Source: Actinomadura harenae (GTDB lineage: Bacteria; Actinomycetota; Actinomycetes; Streptosporangiales; Streptosporangiaceae). Taken from it: a DNA stretch of 64,000 nt. This document shows, piece by piece, positions 50,645 through 59,337 of this stretch; positions within the stretch are counted from its first letter, which is position 1, and each line of letters opens with the position of its first letter. The DNA is taken from contig NZ_RFFG01000023.1 of the NCBI RefSeq assembly GCF_003696215.1, positions 1 to 64,000 on the forward strand, given 5' to 3'. A model generated the notes under the pieces. That model was given only the letters and a program-made list of their open reading frames with translations. It was not told the origin of the DNA and did no database searches. The translations under genes were made by a program, and so were the position numbers.

Positions 50645-51517
50645 ATGGGAGACGGCGACGGTGACGGCTGGACGCGGTGTGAACAGGGGCATAAGCACTG
50701 GGGCCGGTACGGCGCGTCCGGGCTGCTGCCCTATCACCGGGACCAGGACGGCGTCATCCACGTGCTCCTGCAGAAGCGCGGGGCCTGGGGGCTGGGCGGC
50801 GGCAAGTGGGGCATGTTCGGTGGCGCCAACCACAGCCACGAGGACCCGATCACAGGCGCCATCCGCGAAACGGGAGAGGAGAGCTCGTTCGACGCGTCCG
50901 ACGCCGATCTCGTAGGAACCCGTACCGAGGACCACGGCGGCTGGGCGTTCACCTCGGTCGTCGCGTCCGTCCCCGAGATGGTCACCGTCCGGGGCATCTC
51001 GTTCGAGACGCGCCGCGCCGCATGGGTGCCGGTGGACGACGTCGGCTCACTCAAGCTGTTCGCACCGTTCGCCGGAACCTGGCCGATCCTGCGGGAAGCG
51101 CTCTTCGAAGTCGTCCTGATCGTGGACGCCGCGAACGTCGTCGGCGCGCGCGCCGAACACGGCTGGTGGCGCGACCGTGCCGGGGCCAACGCGCGCCTCC
51201 GCGACGACCTGGCCGTCCTGGCCGAGGGCGTCACCGACCTGCCGAGCGTGCCGGTGCCCTACGACACCGTGTACCCGATCATCGTCCAGGTGGTGGAGGG
51301 CGCCGCGCGCTCGGTGTCCTCGTCCGACTGGGTGGAGGTCAGCCCGGCCTCCGGCAGCGGGGACGACCACATCGTCGAGCTCGTCGCGGGCGTCGGACCG
51401 GGGGAGAAGGCGCTGGTCATCACCGCCGACCGCGAACTCAAGACCCGGGTGGCGGCCGCCGGCGGCGCCGTCGCCGGACCCCGCTGGCTCCTCAGCCGCC
51501 TCGGCCGCCCGGACTGA
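50645..51517 (+). CDS. Nudix hydrolase fused to NYN/YacP-like nuclease domain
   Basis: A 290-residue two-domain protein. The Nudix box is at residues 60-82: GGANHSHEDPITGAIRETGE followed by Glu79, with Gly replaced by Ser at the penultimate position. From about residue 153, VVLIVDAANVVGARAEHGWW and the end LVITADRELKTRVAAAGGAV look like a PIN/NYN-type ribonuclease fold (Asp161, Asn164 and a late Asp). Such domains occur alone in actinobacteria. The combination suggests processing of a nucleotide or RNA 5' end plus RNA cleavage. ATG 50645. Confidence 0.75.
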   Translation: MGDGDGDGWTRCEQGHKHWGRYGASGLLPYHRDQDGVIHVLLQKRGAWGLGGGKWGMFGGANHSHEDPITGAIRETGEESSFDASDADLVGTRTEDHGGWAFTSVVASVPEMVTVRGISFETRRAAWVPVDDVGSLKLFAPFAGTWPILREALFEVVLIVDAANVVGARAEHGWWRDRAGANARLRDDLAVLAEGVTDLPSVPVPYDTVYPIIVQVVEGAARSVSSSDWVEVSPASGSGDDHIVELVAGVGPGEKALVITADRELKTRVAAAGGAVAGPRWLLSRLGRPD

Positions 51518-51534
51518 GGCGGGACGCGGCCCGG

Positions 51535-51900
51535 CTAGGGCAGGATCCTGTGCCCGGCCTCCTGGAGTGCCGCGGCCGCGACCTCCTGCTTGTAGTCGGG
51601 CACCAGGACGAGGTCGGCGTGATAGGTCGACGCCACGAACACGGGGACGTGGGCCTCGGCCAGCGGGCCCACGATGGCCGCGAGCATGCCGGGCTGATCC
51701 AGCGAGTGCGCGGTGGCTCCGCCGTAGAAACCCACCCAGCGCCCCTCCTCCACATAGGGCGGGGCCTCACGGACGACCGTCAGCCCCTCAGGCGCGCGTA
51801 CGAGGGCCACCCACTCGTCGTCCTCGGGGAACACCGAGTTGGGCAGGTGCTCCAGGACGAACTGGTTCGGGACGACACCGAGGGTCTGCGCGACGGTCAT
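51535..51900 (-). CDS. ACT-domain protein
   Basis: A 121-residue protein with two ACT-like beta-alpha-beta halves, as in the CASTOR-type ACT family: [20 protein letters not shown] and [34 protein letters not shown]. These domains usually bind amino acids. The ATG at 51900 overlaps the glgB stop by 4 bp, so the gene is translationally coupled to the glycogen branching enzyme, and it may sense nutrient state there. Confidence 0.8.
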   Translation of the reverse strand: MTVAQTLGVVPNQFVLEHLPNSVFPEDDEWVALVRAPEGLTVVREAPPYVEEGRWVGFYGGATAHSLDQPGMLAAIVGPLAEAHVPVFVASTYHADLVLVPDYKQEVAAAALQEAGHRILP

Positions 51901-54143
51901 TCCGCCACTGTATTGGTGTCCCCGGCCTCGATCCCCTCGGGAACCAGCCACACGACGCCCAGCGGGGGCACGCGCATCTCGGCCGAGGCGGGCATCGCGT
52001 GGCACGGCTCGTCGCGGGCCTCGACGCGTCCCAGGTTGCCGACGCCACTGCCGCCGTACTCGTAGGCGTCCGAATTGAGCAGTTCGAGCCAGCCGCCTAG
52101 GCGCGGTAGCCCGACGCGGTAGTTCTCGTGGGCGTCGCCGGAGAAGTTCACGAGACAGACCAAGGGCGCTCCGTCCGCCGAGTACCGGACGAACGAGAGG
52201 ACATTGCCCTCCGCATCGTTCGCGTCGATCCACTGGAACCCGTCCGAGGACGCTTCGCACGACCACAGCGCGGGCGCGTCCCGGTAGGCGTGGTTGAGGT
52301 CGCGCACGAGCCTCTGCACACCGATGTGGTTCGCGCCTTCGGCCGCGTTGTCCAGAAGCCACCAGTCCAGCGGACGGCTCTCCGACCATTCCGCCCCCTG
52401 GCCGAACTCCCCGCCCATGAACAGAAGCTGCTTCCCGGGGTGAGACCACATGTAGGCGAGCAGGGCCCGTAGCCCCGCGAACTTCTTCCATGTGTCGCCG
52501 GGCATCTTCTCCAGCAGCGACCCCTTCATGTGCACGACCTCGTCATGCGACAGGGGAAGCATGTAGTTCTCCGAGAACGCGTACACCATCGAGAACGTGA
52601 TCTCGTTGTGGTGGTAGTGCCGGAACACCGGATCGTGCTTGAGGTAGTTGAGCGTGTCGTGCATCCAGCCCATGTTCCATTTGAACCCGAATCCGAGCCC
52701 GCCCAGATGCGTGGGACGTGAAACCCCAGGCCAGGCCGTGGACTCCTCGGCGATCGTGATGATCCCGGGGTTCCGCTTGTAGGCCGTCGCGTTCATCTCC
52801 TGGAGGAGCGAGATGGCTTCGAGGTTCTCCCGTCCGCCATAGACATTGGGCTTCCACGTGCCGTAGTCGCGGGAGTAGTCCAGGTAGAGCATGGACGCGA
52901 CGGCGTCCACACGGAGGCCGTCTATGTGGAACTCCTCAAGCCAGTAGCACGCGTTCGCCACGAGGAAGTTGCGCACTTCGGCGCGTCCGAAGTCGAAGAC
53001 GTACGTCCCCCAGTCGGGATGCTCGCCCCTCTCGGGATCGGGGTGTTCATAAAGGGCCGTCCCGTCGAATCGCGCGAGTGCCCAGTCGTCCTTGGGGAAA
53101 TGCGCGGGAACCCAGTCGACGATGACGCCGATGCCCGCCTGATGCAGCCGGTCCACGAGATGCCTGAAGTCGTCCGGCGCACCGAAACGGGACGTGGGGG
53201 CGTAGTAGGACGTGACCTGATACCCCCAGGACGGCCCGTACGGATGCTCGGCCACCGGCAGGAACTCCACGTGCGTGAAACCCATGTCGTGCACGTAGCC
53301 GGTCAGCTCGTCCCCGAGTTCCCGGTAGCCCAGGCCAGGACGCCACGAACCCAGATGCACCTCGTACACGCTCATGGGCTCGTCCACCCAGCGGCGCCCC
53401 TTACGGCGGTCCATCCAGTCGCCGTCGCCCCACTCGTACGCCGACGTGTACACGCGCGAGGCCGTCGCCGGAGGCGTCTCGGTGTACCTCGCCATGGGGT
53501 CCGCCTTGGTGCGCCACACATGGTCTTCGCCGAGGATCTGGAACTTGTAGGCGTCGCCGTCCCCGACGCCCGGGACGAACAGCTCCCACACGCCCGTGGA
53601 ACCGAGCGAGCGCATCGGGTGCGCGCGTCCGTCCCAGTGGTTGAAGCCGCCCGCGACGCGGACGCCGCGCGCCGTCGGAGCCCACACCGCGAACGCCGTC
53701 CCGGAGACGGGACCGAACACCGAGCCGTACGTCCGGACGCGCGCCCCGAGCGCCCGCCAGAGCTCCTCATGGCGCCCCTCGCCGATGAGATGCAGGTCCA
53801 GCTCCCCGAGAGTGGGGAGATGCCGGTACGGGTCGTCCTGGACGACCTCAGGGCCGCCGGGATAGGTCACCGAGAGCCGGTAGTCGGGCACCGCCTGCGG
53901 CGGACCGGACGTGTCGGACAGCGAGGCGCCCGGCGGCAGCGTCCCCGTGAACACGCCGCCGTGATAGTGGCGGAGCCGCCTCCGGTCCCCGCCCGGCAGG
54001 ATCACCTCGACCCGCTCCGCGAGCGGGCGCAGCGCCCGGACCGTCACGCCCGTCCGTCCCGGGTGCGCGCCGAGGACGGAGTGCGGATCGTGGTGGTCGC
54101 CTCCGACGAGCCGGTCGATCTCCGCGCGGGTCACTCGTGTCAT
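51897..54143 (-). CDS. glgB: 1,4-alpha-glucan branching enzyme GlgB
   Basis: Introduces alpha-1,6 branches in glycogen. The 748-residue GH13 enzyme has an N-terminal CBM48 domain ([20 protein letters not shown]), [26 protein letters not shown], the nucleophile motif [13 protein letters not shown], the acid/base [11 protein letters not shown] and [14 protein letters not shown]. All four GH13 regions are intact. ATG at 54143. No other glycogen gene is adjacent; the upstream neighbour is a cytochrome P450 on the same strand after 74 bp. Confidence 0.96.
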   Translation of the reverse strand: MTRVTRAEIDRLVGGDHHDPHSVLGAHPGRTGVTVRALRPLAERVEVILPGGDRRRLRHYHGGVFTGTLPPGASLSDTSGPPQAVPDYRLSVTYPGGPEVVQDDPYRHLPTLGELDLHLIGEGRHEELWRALGARVRTYGSVFGPVSGTAFAVWAPTARGVRVAGGFNHWDGRAHPMRSLGSTGVWELFVPGVGDGDAYKFQILGEDHVWRTKADPMARYTETPPATASRVYTSAYEWGDGDWMDRRKGRRWVDEPMSVYEVHLGSWRPGLGYRELGDELTGYVHDMGFTHVEFLPVAEHPYGPSWGYQVTSYYAPTSRFGAPDDFRHLVDRLHQAGIGVIVDWVPAHFPKDDWALARFDGTALYEHPDPERGEHPDWGTYVFDFGRAEVRNFLVANACYWLEEFHIDGLRVDAVASMLYLDYSRDYGTWKPNVYGGRENLEAISLLQEMNATAYKRNPGIITIAEESTAWPGVSRPTHLGGLGFGFKWNMGWMHDTLNYLKHDPVFRHYHHNEITFSMVYAFSENYMLPLSHDEVVHMKGSLLEKMPGDTWKKFAGLRALLAYMWSHPGKQLLFMGGEFGQGAEWSESRPLDWWLLDNAAEGANHIGVQRLVRDLNHAYRDAPALWSCEASSDGFQWIDANDAEGNVLSFVRYSADGAPLVCLVNFSGDAHENYRVGLPRLGGWLELLNSDAYEYGGSGVGNLGRVEARDEPCHAMPASAEMRVPPLGVVWLVPEGIEAGDTNTVAE

Positions 54144-54217
54144 CGGCGCTCCTCCCGGGGGTGAGGGCGGTCTGGGCGGCGGATGTCCTCCTAGCCATGC
54201 CCCGAGAAACGCGGGTC

Positions 54218-55495
54218 TCACCCGGTTCCGGAACCCGAACCCCAGGTGAAGGGGAGACGCGTGATGCCGTTGTCGAAACTCGAGAGCAGATATTCGGGCT
54301 CCCCGCACGCGCGAAGACCGGGCAACCTGTCGAACAGCTCCCGGAACATGATGCGCAGCTCCATGCGCGCGAGGTTCGCCCCCAGGCAGAGATGCGGCCC
54401 CGGCCCGCCGAACCCCACGTGCGGGTTGGGGGAGCGGGTGATGTCGAACGCGTCCGGATCGGTGAAGACCTCCGGATCACGGTTGGCGGCCAGGTAGAAC
54501 AACACCACCTTGTCGCCGGCCTTGAGCGGATGCCCGTTCAGCTCATGGTCGGTGGTGACCGTCCTACGGAACTGGATGATCGGGGACACGTACCGGACGA
54601 GTTCCTCGATCGCCGTCCCGATCCGCTCGTCGTAGTACTCCGAGAACAGCAGGTCGCGCTGGTCCGGATGGTCGGTGAACAGCTTCAGCCCGTGCGCGAG
54701 CGCGTTCCGCGTCGTCTCGTTGCCGGCCACGAGCAGCAGATCGAAGAACGACCCGAGCTCCTTCACCGACAACCGCTCACCATCGGGGTTCGCGTTGACG
54801 AGCGCCGACACCAGGTCGTCCGCCGGGTCCTCCCTGCGCGCCTCGCCCAGGCGCGCGACGAGCCGGTGCAGATCGACGATCGCCTTGAGGTTCCCCGCCA
54901 GCAACCGCATCGTGCGCGGACTCGCCAGGGACCCGCGCACGCCCGAGTACTCCGTCATCGCGTCGATCCGCGACAGCACGTACGGACGCGTCTCCTCCGG
55001 GATGCCCATCATCGAGCAGATGACGTCGATCGGCAGCCGCGCCGCGACCCGCCCCACGAAGTCGCCCGCCCCGGCCCCCTCCGCCAGGACGTCGTCGACG
55101 ATGCGCGCCGCCGTCGCCCGGATGTCGTCCTCGATCCTCGCGAGCATCTTCGGCGTGAACGCCCGGAACACGATGCGCCGCAGACGCGCGTGCGCGGGAT
55201 CGTCCATGTTCACCATCGGCGTGCCGAACACCTTCGACAGCCACGGCGGAGGCTCCGGCGACGTCGCGGCGGGCTCGCTGGAGAACACCTTCGCGTTCCT
55301 GCTCGCCGCCACCACGTCCGCATGCCGGACGAGCGCGTAGAAGCCCTTCCCCGAGCGGACGAACGGAACCCGCGGCTCGGGGAAGTACACCGGGGCCCCG
55401 CGCTCGCGCAGGCGCGCGAAGTCCGCCAGCCGCTCACCCGGCGGACGATCCCAGAACCCGATATCGACCAGGTCGATGTCAGCGGCGAGCGTCAT
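54218..55495 (-). CDS. cytochrome P450, CYP124/125/142-like
   Basis: A 425-residue soluble monooxygenase. The haem-ligand region is [19 protein letters not shown], with the extra Gly typical of the CYP124/125/142 group; the I-helix has [14 protein letters not shown] and the K-helix [17 protein letters not shown]. Those relatives hydroxylate sterol side chains and branched lipids, so a lipid or sterol substrate is a fair inference. ATG at 55495 (a GTG lies one codon upstream) with AGGGGGA about 9 bases before. The promoter region contains tandem 14-bp repeats. No ferredoxin gene is adjacent. Confidence 0.92.
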   Translation of the reverse strand: MTLAADIDLVDIGFWDRPPGERLADFARLRERGAPVYFPEPRVPFVRSGKGFYALVRHADVVAASRNAKVFSSEPAATSPEPPPWLSKVFGTPMVNMDDPAHARLRRIVFRAFTPKMLARIEDDIRATAARIVDDVLAEGAGAGDFVGRVAARLPIDVICSMMGIPEETRPYVLSRIDAMTEYSGVRGSLASPRTMRLLAGNLKAIVDLHRLVARLGEARREDPADDLVSALVNANPDGERLSVKELGSFFDLLLVAGNETTRNALAHGLKLFTDHPDQRDLLFSEYYDERIGTAIEELVRYVSPIIQFRRTVTTDHELNGHPLKAGDKVVLFYLAANRDPEVFTDPDAFDITRSPNPHVGFGGPGPHLCLGANLARMELRIMFRELFDRLPGLRACGEPEYLLSSFDNGITRLPFTWGSGSGTG

Positions 55496-55508
55496 CACGA
55501 TCCCCCTG

Positions 55509-55549
55509 CGTTCGATAAGCACGGTTCGACAAGCACGGTTCGACAAGCA
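55509..55549. repeat. 14-bp direct repeats upstream of the P450 gene
   Basis: Three copies of CGGTTCGACAAGCA (the first is one base shorter with a C-to-T change) begin at 55509, 55522 and 55536, right before the P450 start at 55495. A second imperfect family with TGCGTCCGACGGCACG follows between 55554 and 55628, so the whole 160-bp gap is repetitive. Confidence 0.7.
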
Positions 55550-55654
55550 CGACTGCGTCCGACGAGCACGACTGCGTTGGGCGGCGCGACTGCTGCGTCC
55601 GACGGCACGCCTGCGTCCGGACGGCACGATCCGGGTGCTCGGAAAGCAGTCCGG

Positions 55655-57112
55655 TCAACGGCCGGCCCACCTGACCTCGTACGGTGCGAGGTCGAACCTG
55701 TGCCCGCCCACCTGAGCCGACACGGACACGCTCCGCGTGTTCACGAGGACCATCTCGTGCGCCTGCGCGAGGACCCGTACGGACGGGTCGGACGACCGCA
55801 CGTCCACGAGTCTGGTCCCTGGGGGGAACCAGCGCCCGAGGTTCTGCAACATGAGCAGGTTCGGCGTTCCGCCCCCGCCCTGCGACGAGCCGAACCACAG
55901 GCAGCCGGGGCAGCTCGCGGACGTGTTGGTCTGCGGACTCCAGTAGAACGAGCTGGCCGCCCCGCCCTTGACGAACTCCATCATCGCGGCCGTCAGCACC
56001 GCGCCCCTGTGCTCGTCCGACCAGCCCGAACCGTCCGGCTCGACGTACCATTCGGCCCACCACACGGGCAGTTTCGGATCCAGTCCGCGCAGCCATTTCG
56101 TGGTGTCGGAGAACTTGGCGAGCATCTGGAACTCGTCCACCTTGAGGCTCTTCTCCTGAGGCAGGGAAGAACCGTCCACCGCGAGGAAGTCCGCACCCGC
56201 CTTGTGCTTGGACCAGTACTCGACCGCGTCCAGGCCGCGCTGGTCCATGCTTCCCCACACGCCGTGCAGCTGCGAGGGCGGACCCGTGGATCTACCAGGG
56301 GCATCACTGTTGAGCACGATGTACGGGCCGCCGACCTTCAGATCGGGATTCACCTTCTTCAGTGCCGTGTACACCTTGTTGTAGAGCTTCGTGTACCCCT
56401 CGTAGTCCCACCGGTTCGCACCGTTGTTCCAGAAGCCTTTGAACTCGTTCCAGACGGCGTAGTACTTCACGTCCGGATAGCGCTGGGCGACCTTCGCGGC
56501 GAGATTCGCGAAATCATCGAAATGCTGCGGCTCGACGGCGTCCTCGAGGTGCGTCCAGTCGGTCTGGCCCTGCGCCCCGCCCTTCATCCAGTCCGGCGAG
56601 CAGCACAGCGTGATCACCGGGGTGCCCCTGGTCTTGCGGATCACGCTCATCCGGTGGTCGAGCGACGACCAGTTGTACTCGCCGGGACTCGGCTCCGGGT
56701 TGTCGAGACCCCACCCCATGATGGGCGTGACCTGCGGCATCGCCTGCCGCGAGAGATCACGGAGCGCCTGCGCCGGCCCCTGCTGCGCGTCGACCGTGAT
56801 CTGCGTGTGGGTGAAGCCCCACGCGGGCCAGCCCTTCGGCGCGCCCGGCGCCACCCTGGCCGCCGCCCCCACCGCCCCCGCCGGGCCGGTCGGCCCGGGC
56901 CCGGCCCCTCCGGCCTGCCAGCCCATGGCCCAGAGCACCAGCGCCGCCGTCAGCATCCCCGCGATCGCCGCGAGGAGCGCGACCGGGATCAGGCTCCGGC
57001 GACGCCTCCGCCCATGCCTCCCATGCCGCCCCTGAAACGGCCCTCGTCCTCCCCGGAGTGGTGCGGCGTGATCGGGCTCTTCCGCCTCCTGGGCCCGCGA
57101 CCGAACTTCCAC
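55655..57112 (-). CDS. membrane-anchored glycoside hydrolase, GH39/clan A-like
   Basis: A 485-residue protein with a basic cytoplasmic N-terminus rich in Arg, one membrane segment at about residues 41-66 (LIPVALLAAIAGMLTAALVL) and an extracellular TIM barrel. KYYAVWNEFKGFWNN carries the acid/base Glu after Asn, and LPVWWAEWYVEPDGSG the probable nucleophile Glu, the clan GH-A pattern; overall it resembles GH39-type proteins such as PslG-like exopolysaccharide hydrolases. The GTG at 57112 has GGGAGG 5 bases upstream. It lies on the same strand as the exopolysaccharide genes that end about 1.8 kb away, with a GntR gene between. Confidence 0.78.
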   Translation of the reverse strand: MEVRSRAQEAEEPDHAAPLRGGRGPFQGRHGRHGRRRRRSLIPVALLAAIAGMLTAALVLWAMGWQAGGAGPGPTGPAGAVGAAARVAPGAPKGWPAWGFTHTQITVDAQQGPAQALRDLSRQAMPQVTPIMGWGLDNPEPSPGEYNWSSLDHRMSVIRKTRGTPVITLCCSPDWMKGGAQGQTDWTHLEDAVEPQHFDDFANLAAKVAQRYPDVKYYAVWNEFKGFWNNGANRWDYEGYTKLYNKVYTALKKVNPDLKVGGPYIVLNSDAPGRSTGPPSQLHGVWGSMDQRGLDAVEYWSKHKAGADFLAVDGSSLPQEKSLKVDEFQMLAKFSDTTKWLRGLDPKLPVWWAEWYVEPDGSGWSDEHRGAVLTAAMMEFVKGGAASSFYWSPQTNTSASCPGCLWFGSSQGGGGTPNLLMLQNLGRWFPPGTRLVDVRSSDPSVRVLAQAHEMVLVNTRSVSVSAQVGGHRFDLAPYEVRWAGR

Positions 57113-57433
57113 GTGCGCCTCCCGTGATCGGCGTCATGCGCGCACGTCTGTTAGAACGCCGCGGACGGCGGCCGGGTTCGTCCCCGTCCTCCCCCGGGCC
57201 GTCATATCTGCCTAACCCCTGCGGGCCCTGCCCGGGAACCCGCACCCGTACGACCCGGCTGCGTCCCCTGCACGACCGGATCCCGTCAGCGCACGATCGG
57301 AGCGGCCCGTCTCACCCGCGCCGGACGGCGCCTCGGGCAAAGTCTCGGGCAAACCGCTGCGGGACGACCGGGAGGTGTGCGTCAGGAGAATGCGCCGGAG
57401 TGGACCCGATCCGGCGGAAGAACCACTCTGCGC

Positions 57434-57492
57434 GACCGCACGGACGACACGACTTCTCGTTGGGGTCGCGCCGATGTGTCATCCGTGCGGTC
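57434..57492. repeat. 17-bp inverted repeat in the gene-free region
   Basis: GACCGCACGGACGACAC (57434-57450) and GTGTCATCCGTGCGGTC (57476-57492) pair at 16 of 17 positions across a 25-nt loop. There is no T-run on either side. It may be a structured RNA, a transcription barrier or the remnant of a mobile-element end. Confidence 0.6.
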
Positions 57493-57592
57493 ACGTCCTC
57501 CTGGCCCGGGAGGTGATGCCCACCCCACCGACCAGAGCTCCATTCCTGTGTCACCTGAGCGCCACAGGTCACTGTCGTCGCGGCCCGGGAAA

Positions 57593-57622
57593 GCCCGGCC
57601 CGCCCCCGAATCCGGGCCGGGC
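57593..57622 (-). terminator. GC hairpin downstream of the small gene
   Basis: Arms GCCCGGCCCG (57593-57602) and CGGGCCGGGC (57613-57622), 10 bp each with a 10-nt loop, lie 22 bp beyond the stop of the small gene at 57645. No T-run follows, which is common for actinomycete terminators. Confidence 0.5.
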
Positions 57623-57644
57623 GCCGGTCCCCCGAGAGCCCGCC

Positions 57645-57863
57645 TCACCGCTCGCCGCCGCTCCGCCGGGCCTGCTCCGCCAGAAGCCCGCAGAGGCCGT
57701 CGGCGTCGTCGGAGGCCACGGTCATCGCATATCCGGCCTGGAGTTGGGCGTCGGTGAGATCCCCGTTGCGGGTCGCGTACCACCGCCCCGCGTCGCTGCG
57801 CCAGACGAGCCAGCCGGGGTACTCGCGCTCGATGGTCGTCTTCAGATCCTCGAAGTCGCCCAT
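57645..57863 (-). CDS. small hypothetical protein next to GntR
   Basis: A 72-residue soluble acidic protein containing REYPGWLVWRSDAGRWYATR and LQAGYAMTVASDDADGLCGL. Small proteins of this look often lie beside GntR regulators in actinomycetes, some within integrative elements, but the function is unknown. ATG at 57863 with AAAGGA 8 bases upstream; a TTG one codon earlier is possible. Divergent from the GntR gene over 121 bp containing a TGTATACA palindrome. Confidence 0.7.
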   Translation of the reverse strand: MGDFEDLKTTIEREYPGWLVWRSDAGRWYATRNGDLTDAQLQAGYAMTVASDDADGLCGLLAEQARRSGGER

Positions 57864-57894
57864 CAAGGTCGTCCTTTCCCCGGGGCGGCGGTTC

Positions 57895-57902
57895 TGTATA
57901 CA
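57895..57902. promoter_or_regulatory. GntR operator candidate
   Basis: TGTATACA palindrome followed by AAAGTCTTAC in the promoter region between the small gene and the GntR gene. The A/T-rich core stands out from the GC-rich surroundings. HutC/YtrA-type GntR sites often have such GTnTAnAC cores. Confidence 0.45.
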
Positions 57903-57984
57903 AAAGTCTTACTCGGTCGAAGAGGTGTCAAGCTGTCCGTAAGTGGACCGTCCCCTCACGGACAGTGCCTAGGGAGGTGAGCCC

Positions 57985-58935
57985 GTGGCCGAACGCCCGG
58001 CCTACCTGCGCATCGCCGACACCATCCGCGACCAGATCCGCTCGGGCACGTATCCACCCGGATCCCGCCTGCCGACCATGCGGGATCTCGGCGACGAGTT
58101 CGGTGTCTCGGAGATCGTCGTCCGCCAGGCGTTCGCGCTCCTGCGCGGCGAGGGTCTGATCGAGTCGCGGCGCGGTGCCGGAACCATCGTCCGGCACACG
58201 CCCCCGGTCCGCCGCATCGCGATGGACCGCTACCTCCGGTTCGGCGCACCGAACCCCGGTGTGCCGCATCCTGGCGCGCCGCATCCTGGCGCGCCGCATC
58301 CCGGCGCACCGGATCCCGGCGCGACGGACCCCGGCCGCGACGCCCCGGCGCCGGCCACCACCTTCACCCACGACCAGCGGATCGGCTGGCAGGAGTACCG
58401 GCTCGACCGGGAGTTCACCCGCACCGAGGCCACCCCCGACCTCGCCGCCCTCTTCGAACTCCCCGTCGGCACCGAGCTGCTGCGCCGTCGATTCGTGTTC
58501 TACGCGCGCGGCGACCCCCAGCAGATCTCGGTCAACTACCTGCCCTGGGACCTGGTCGCCGAGACCCCCGTCTCCGACCCGGCGCGCGAGCCGTGGCCCG
58601 GAGGCACCCTCGCCCAGCTCGCCTACCTGGGCCACCCGCCCACCCGCGTGGAGGAGGCCGTCGGCGCGCGCATGCCCACCCCCGAGGAGGTCGAGACCCT
58701 CGGCATGGCCGCGGGCGTCCCCGTCTTCACCATCACCCGCCGCATGATCTCCGGCGCCCGCGTCCTGGAGGTCTGCCGCGACATCGTCATCCCGGCCGAT
58801 CGCGCCGTCCTCGACTACGCCATCGACCTCACCCCCGACGTTCCCGACCCGGTTCCGGACGACCCGGACGTCCCCGACCTCCACCCGAACGGCCGCCGCG
58901 ACACGCGCCGCAACCACCGCCGCCGCGGCCGCTAG
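57985..58935 (+). CDS. GntR-family regulator, HutC subfamily with UTRA domain
   Basis: A 316-residue regulator. The winged helix at residues 5-75 reads PAYLRIADTIRDQIRSGTYP and SRLPTMRDLGDEFGVSEIVV. A Pro-His-Pro-Gly-Ala linker of about 28 residues, encoded by a DNA repeat, separates it from a UTRA ligand domain (residues about 125-290, with RRRFVFYARGDPQQISVNYL). A basic, Pro/Asp-rich tail ends the protein. GTG at 57985 with AGGGAGGTGA upstream. Divergent from the small gene; the regulated pathway is not apparent. Confidence 0.9.
   Translation: MAERPAYLRIADTIRDQIRSGTYPPGSRLPTMRDLGDEFGVSEIVVRQAFALLRGEGLIESRRGAGTIVRHTPPVRRIAMDRYLRFGAPNPGVPHPGAPHPGAPHPGAPDPGATDPGRDAPAPATTFTHDQRIGWQEYRLDREFTRTEATPDLAALFELPVGTELLRRRFVFYARGDPQQISVNYLPWDLVAETPVSDPAREPWPGGTLAQLAYLGHPPTRVEEAVGARMPTPEEVETLGMAAGVPVFTITRRMISGARVLEVCRDIVIPADRAVLDYAIDLTPDVPDPVPDDPDVPDLHPNGRRDTRRNHRRRGR
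58261..58335. repeat. 15-bp minisatellite inside the GntR gene
   Basis: Five 15-bp units of the form GCGCCGCATCCTGGC begin at 58261, 58276, 58291, 58306 and 58321. They encode the pentapeptide repeat of the linker between the DNA-binding and UTRA domains, keep the frame, and could vary in copy number. Confidence 0.8.
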
Positions 58936-58956
58936 CCCCTTCGCGGGAGCCGCGCG

Positions 58957-59337
58957 TCATTCCTTGAAGAGCCAGTCCTCGTCGTCGTCCTCACGGCGGC
59001 GAGGGCGGGGGAGGTCATGGACGGACGCGGCGGACGTCATGGGCGCCTGGTGACCGCCCGGCGGCGCGGACGCCTCTCTCGGGGCGTCGGGCGGCCGGGA
59101 TGGTCGGTGGACGCGGCTCAGGGCCGCCAGGACGGCGCTGAGGAGGACGACGGCCAGGACGCCGCGGAACGGGCTCCAGGCGTCCGCCATGACCATGACC
59201 TGGGCGGTTCCGGCGATGACGGCGAACCCTCCGGCCGAGGCGACGACCGCGCGCCCCAGCGGGTCGAGGCCGGACAGCAGGAGCCACCACGCGGCGGCGG
59301 GCGCGGCGAACAGCAGGAGCGCGAGCGGCAGGCTCAC
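58957..59337 (-). CDS. small membrane protein of the exopolysaccharide operon
   Basis: A 126-residue protein with three hydrophobic segments (LPLALLLFAAPAAAWWLLLS, then AVVASAGGFAVIAGTAQVMV and VLAVVLLSAVLAALS) and a hydrophilic, acidic C-terminus ending DDDEDWLFKE. Not a recognised family. The GTG at 59337 overlaps the stop of the large membrane protein by 4 bp, so it is the last gene of that operon. Convergent with GntR. Confidence 0.75.
   Translation of the reverse strand: MSLPLALLLFAAPAAAWWLLLSGLDPLGRAVVASAGGFAVIAGTAQVMVMADAWSPFRGVLAVVLLSAVLAALSRVHRPSRPPDAPREASAPPGGHQAPMTSAASVHDLPRPRRREDDDEDWLFKE

Larger units (their letters stand above)
57113..57644. other. 532-bp stretch without a convincing gene
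   Basis: The open frames here lack family motifs and ribosome sites. It holds two copies of TCGGGCAAA near 57333 and 57348, a 17-bp inverted repeat (57434-57492) and a 10-bp GC hairpin (57593-57622) next to the 3' end of the small gene at 57645. No tRNA or transposase remnant was recognised. Confidence 0.6.

Noticed and set aside
57312-57572. Possible small minus-strand gene in the gene-free stretch
   Set aside because: No ribosome site, no family pattern, and the frame crosses the inverted repeat.
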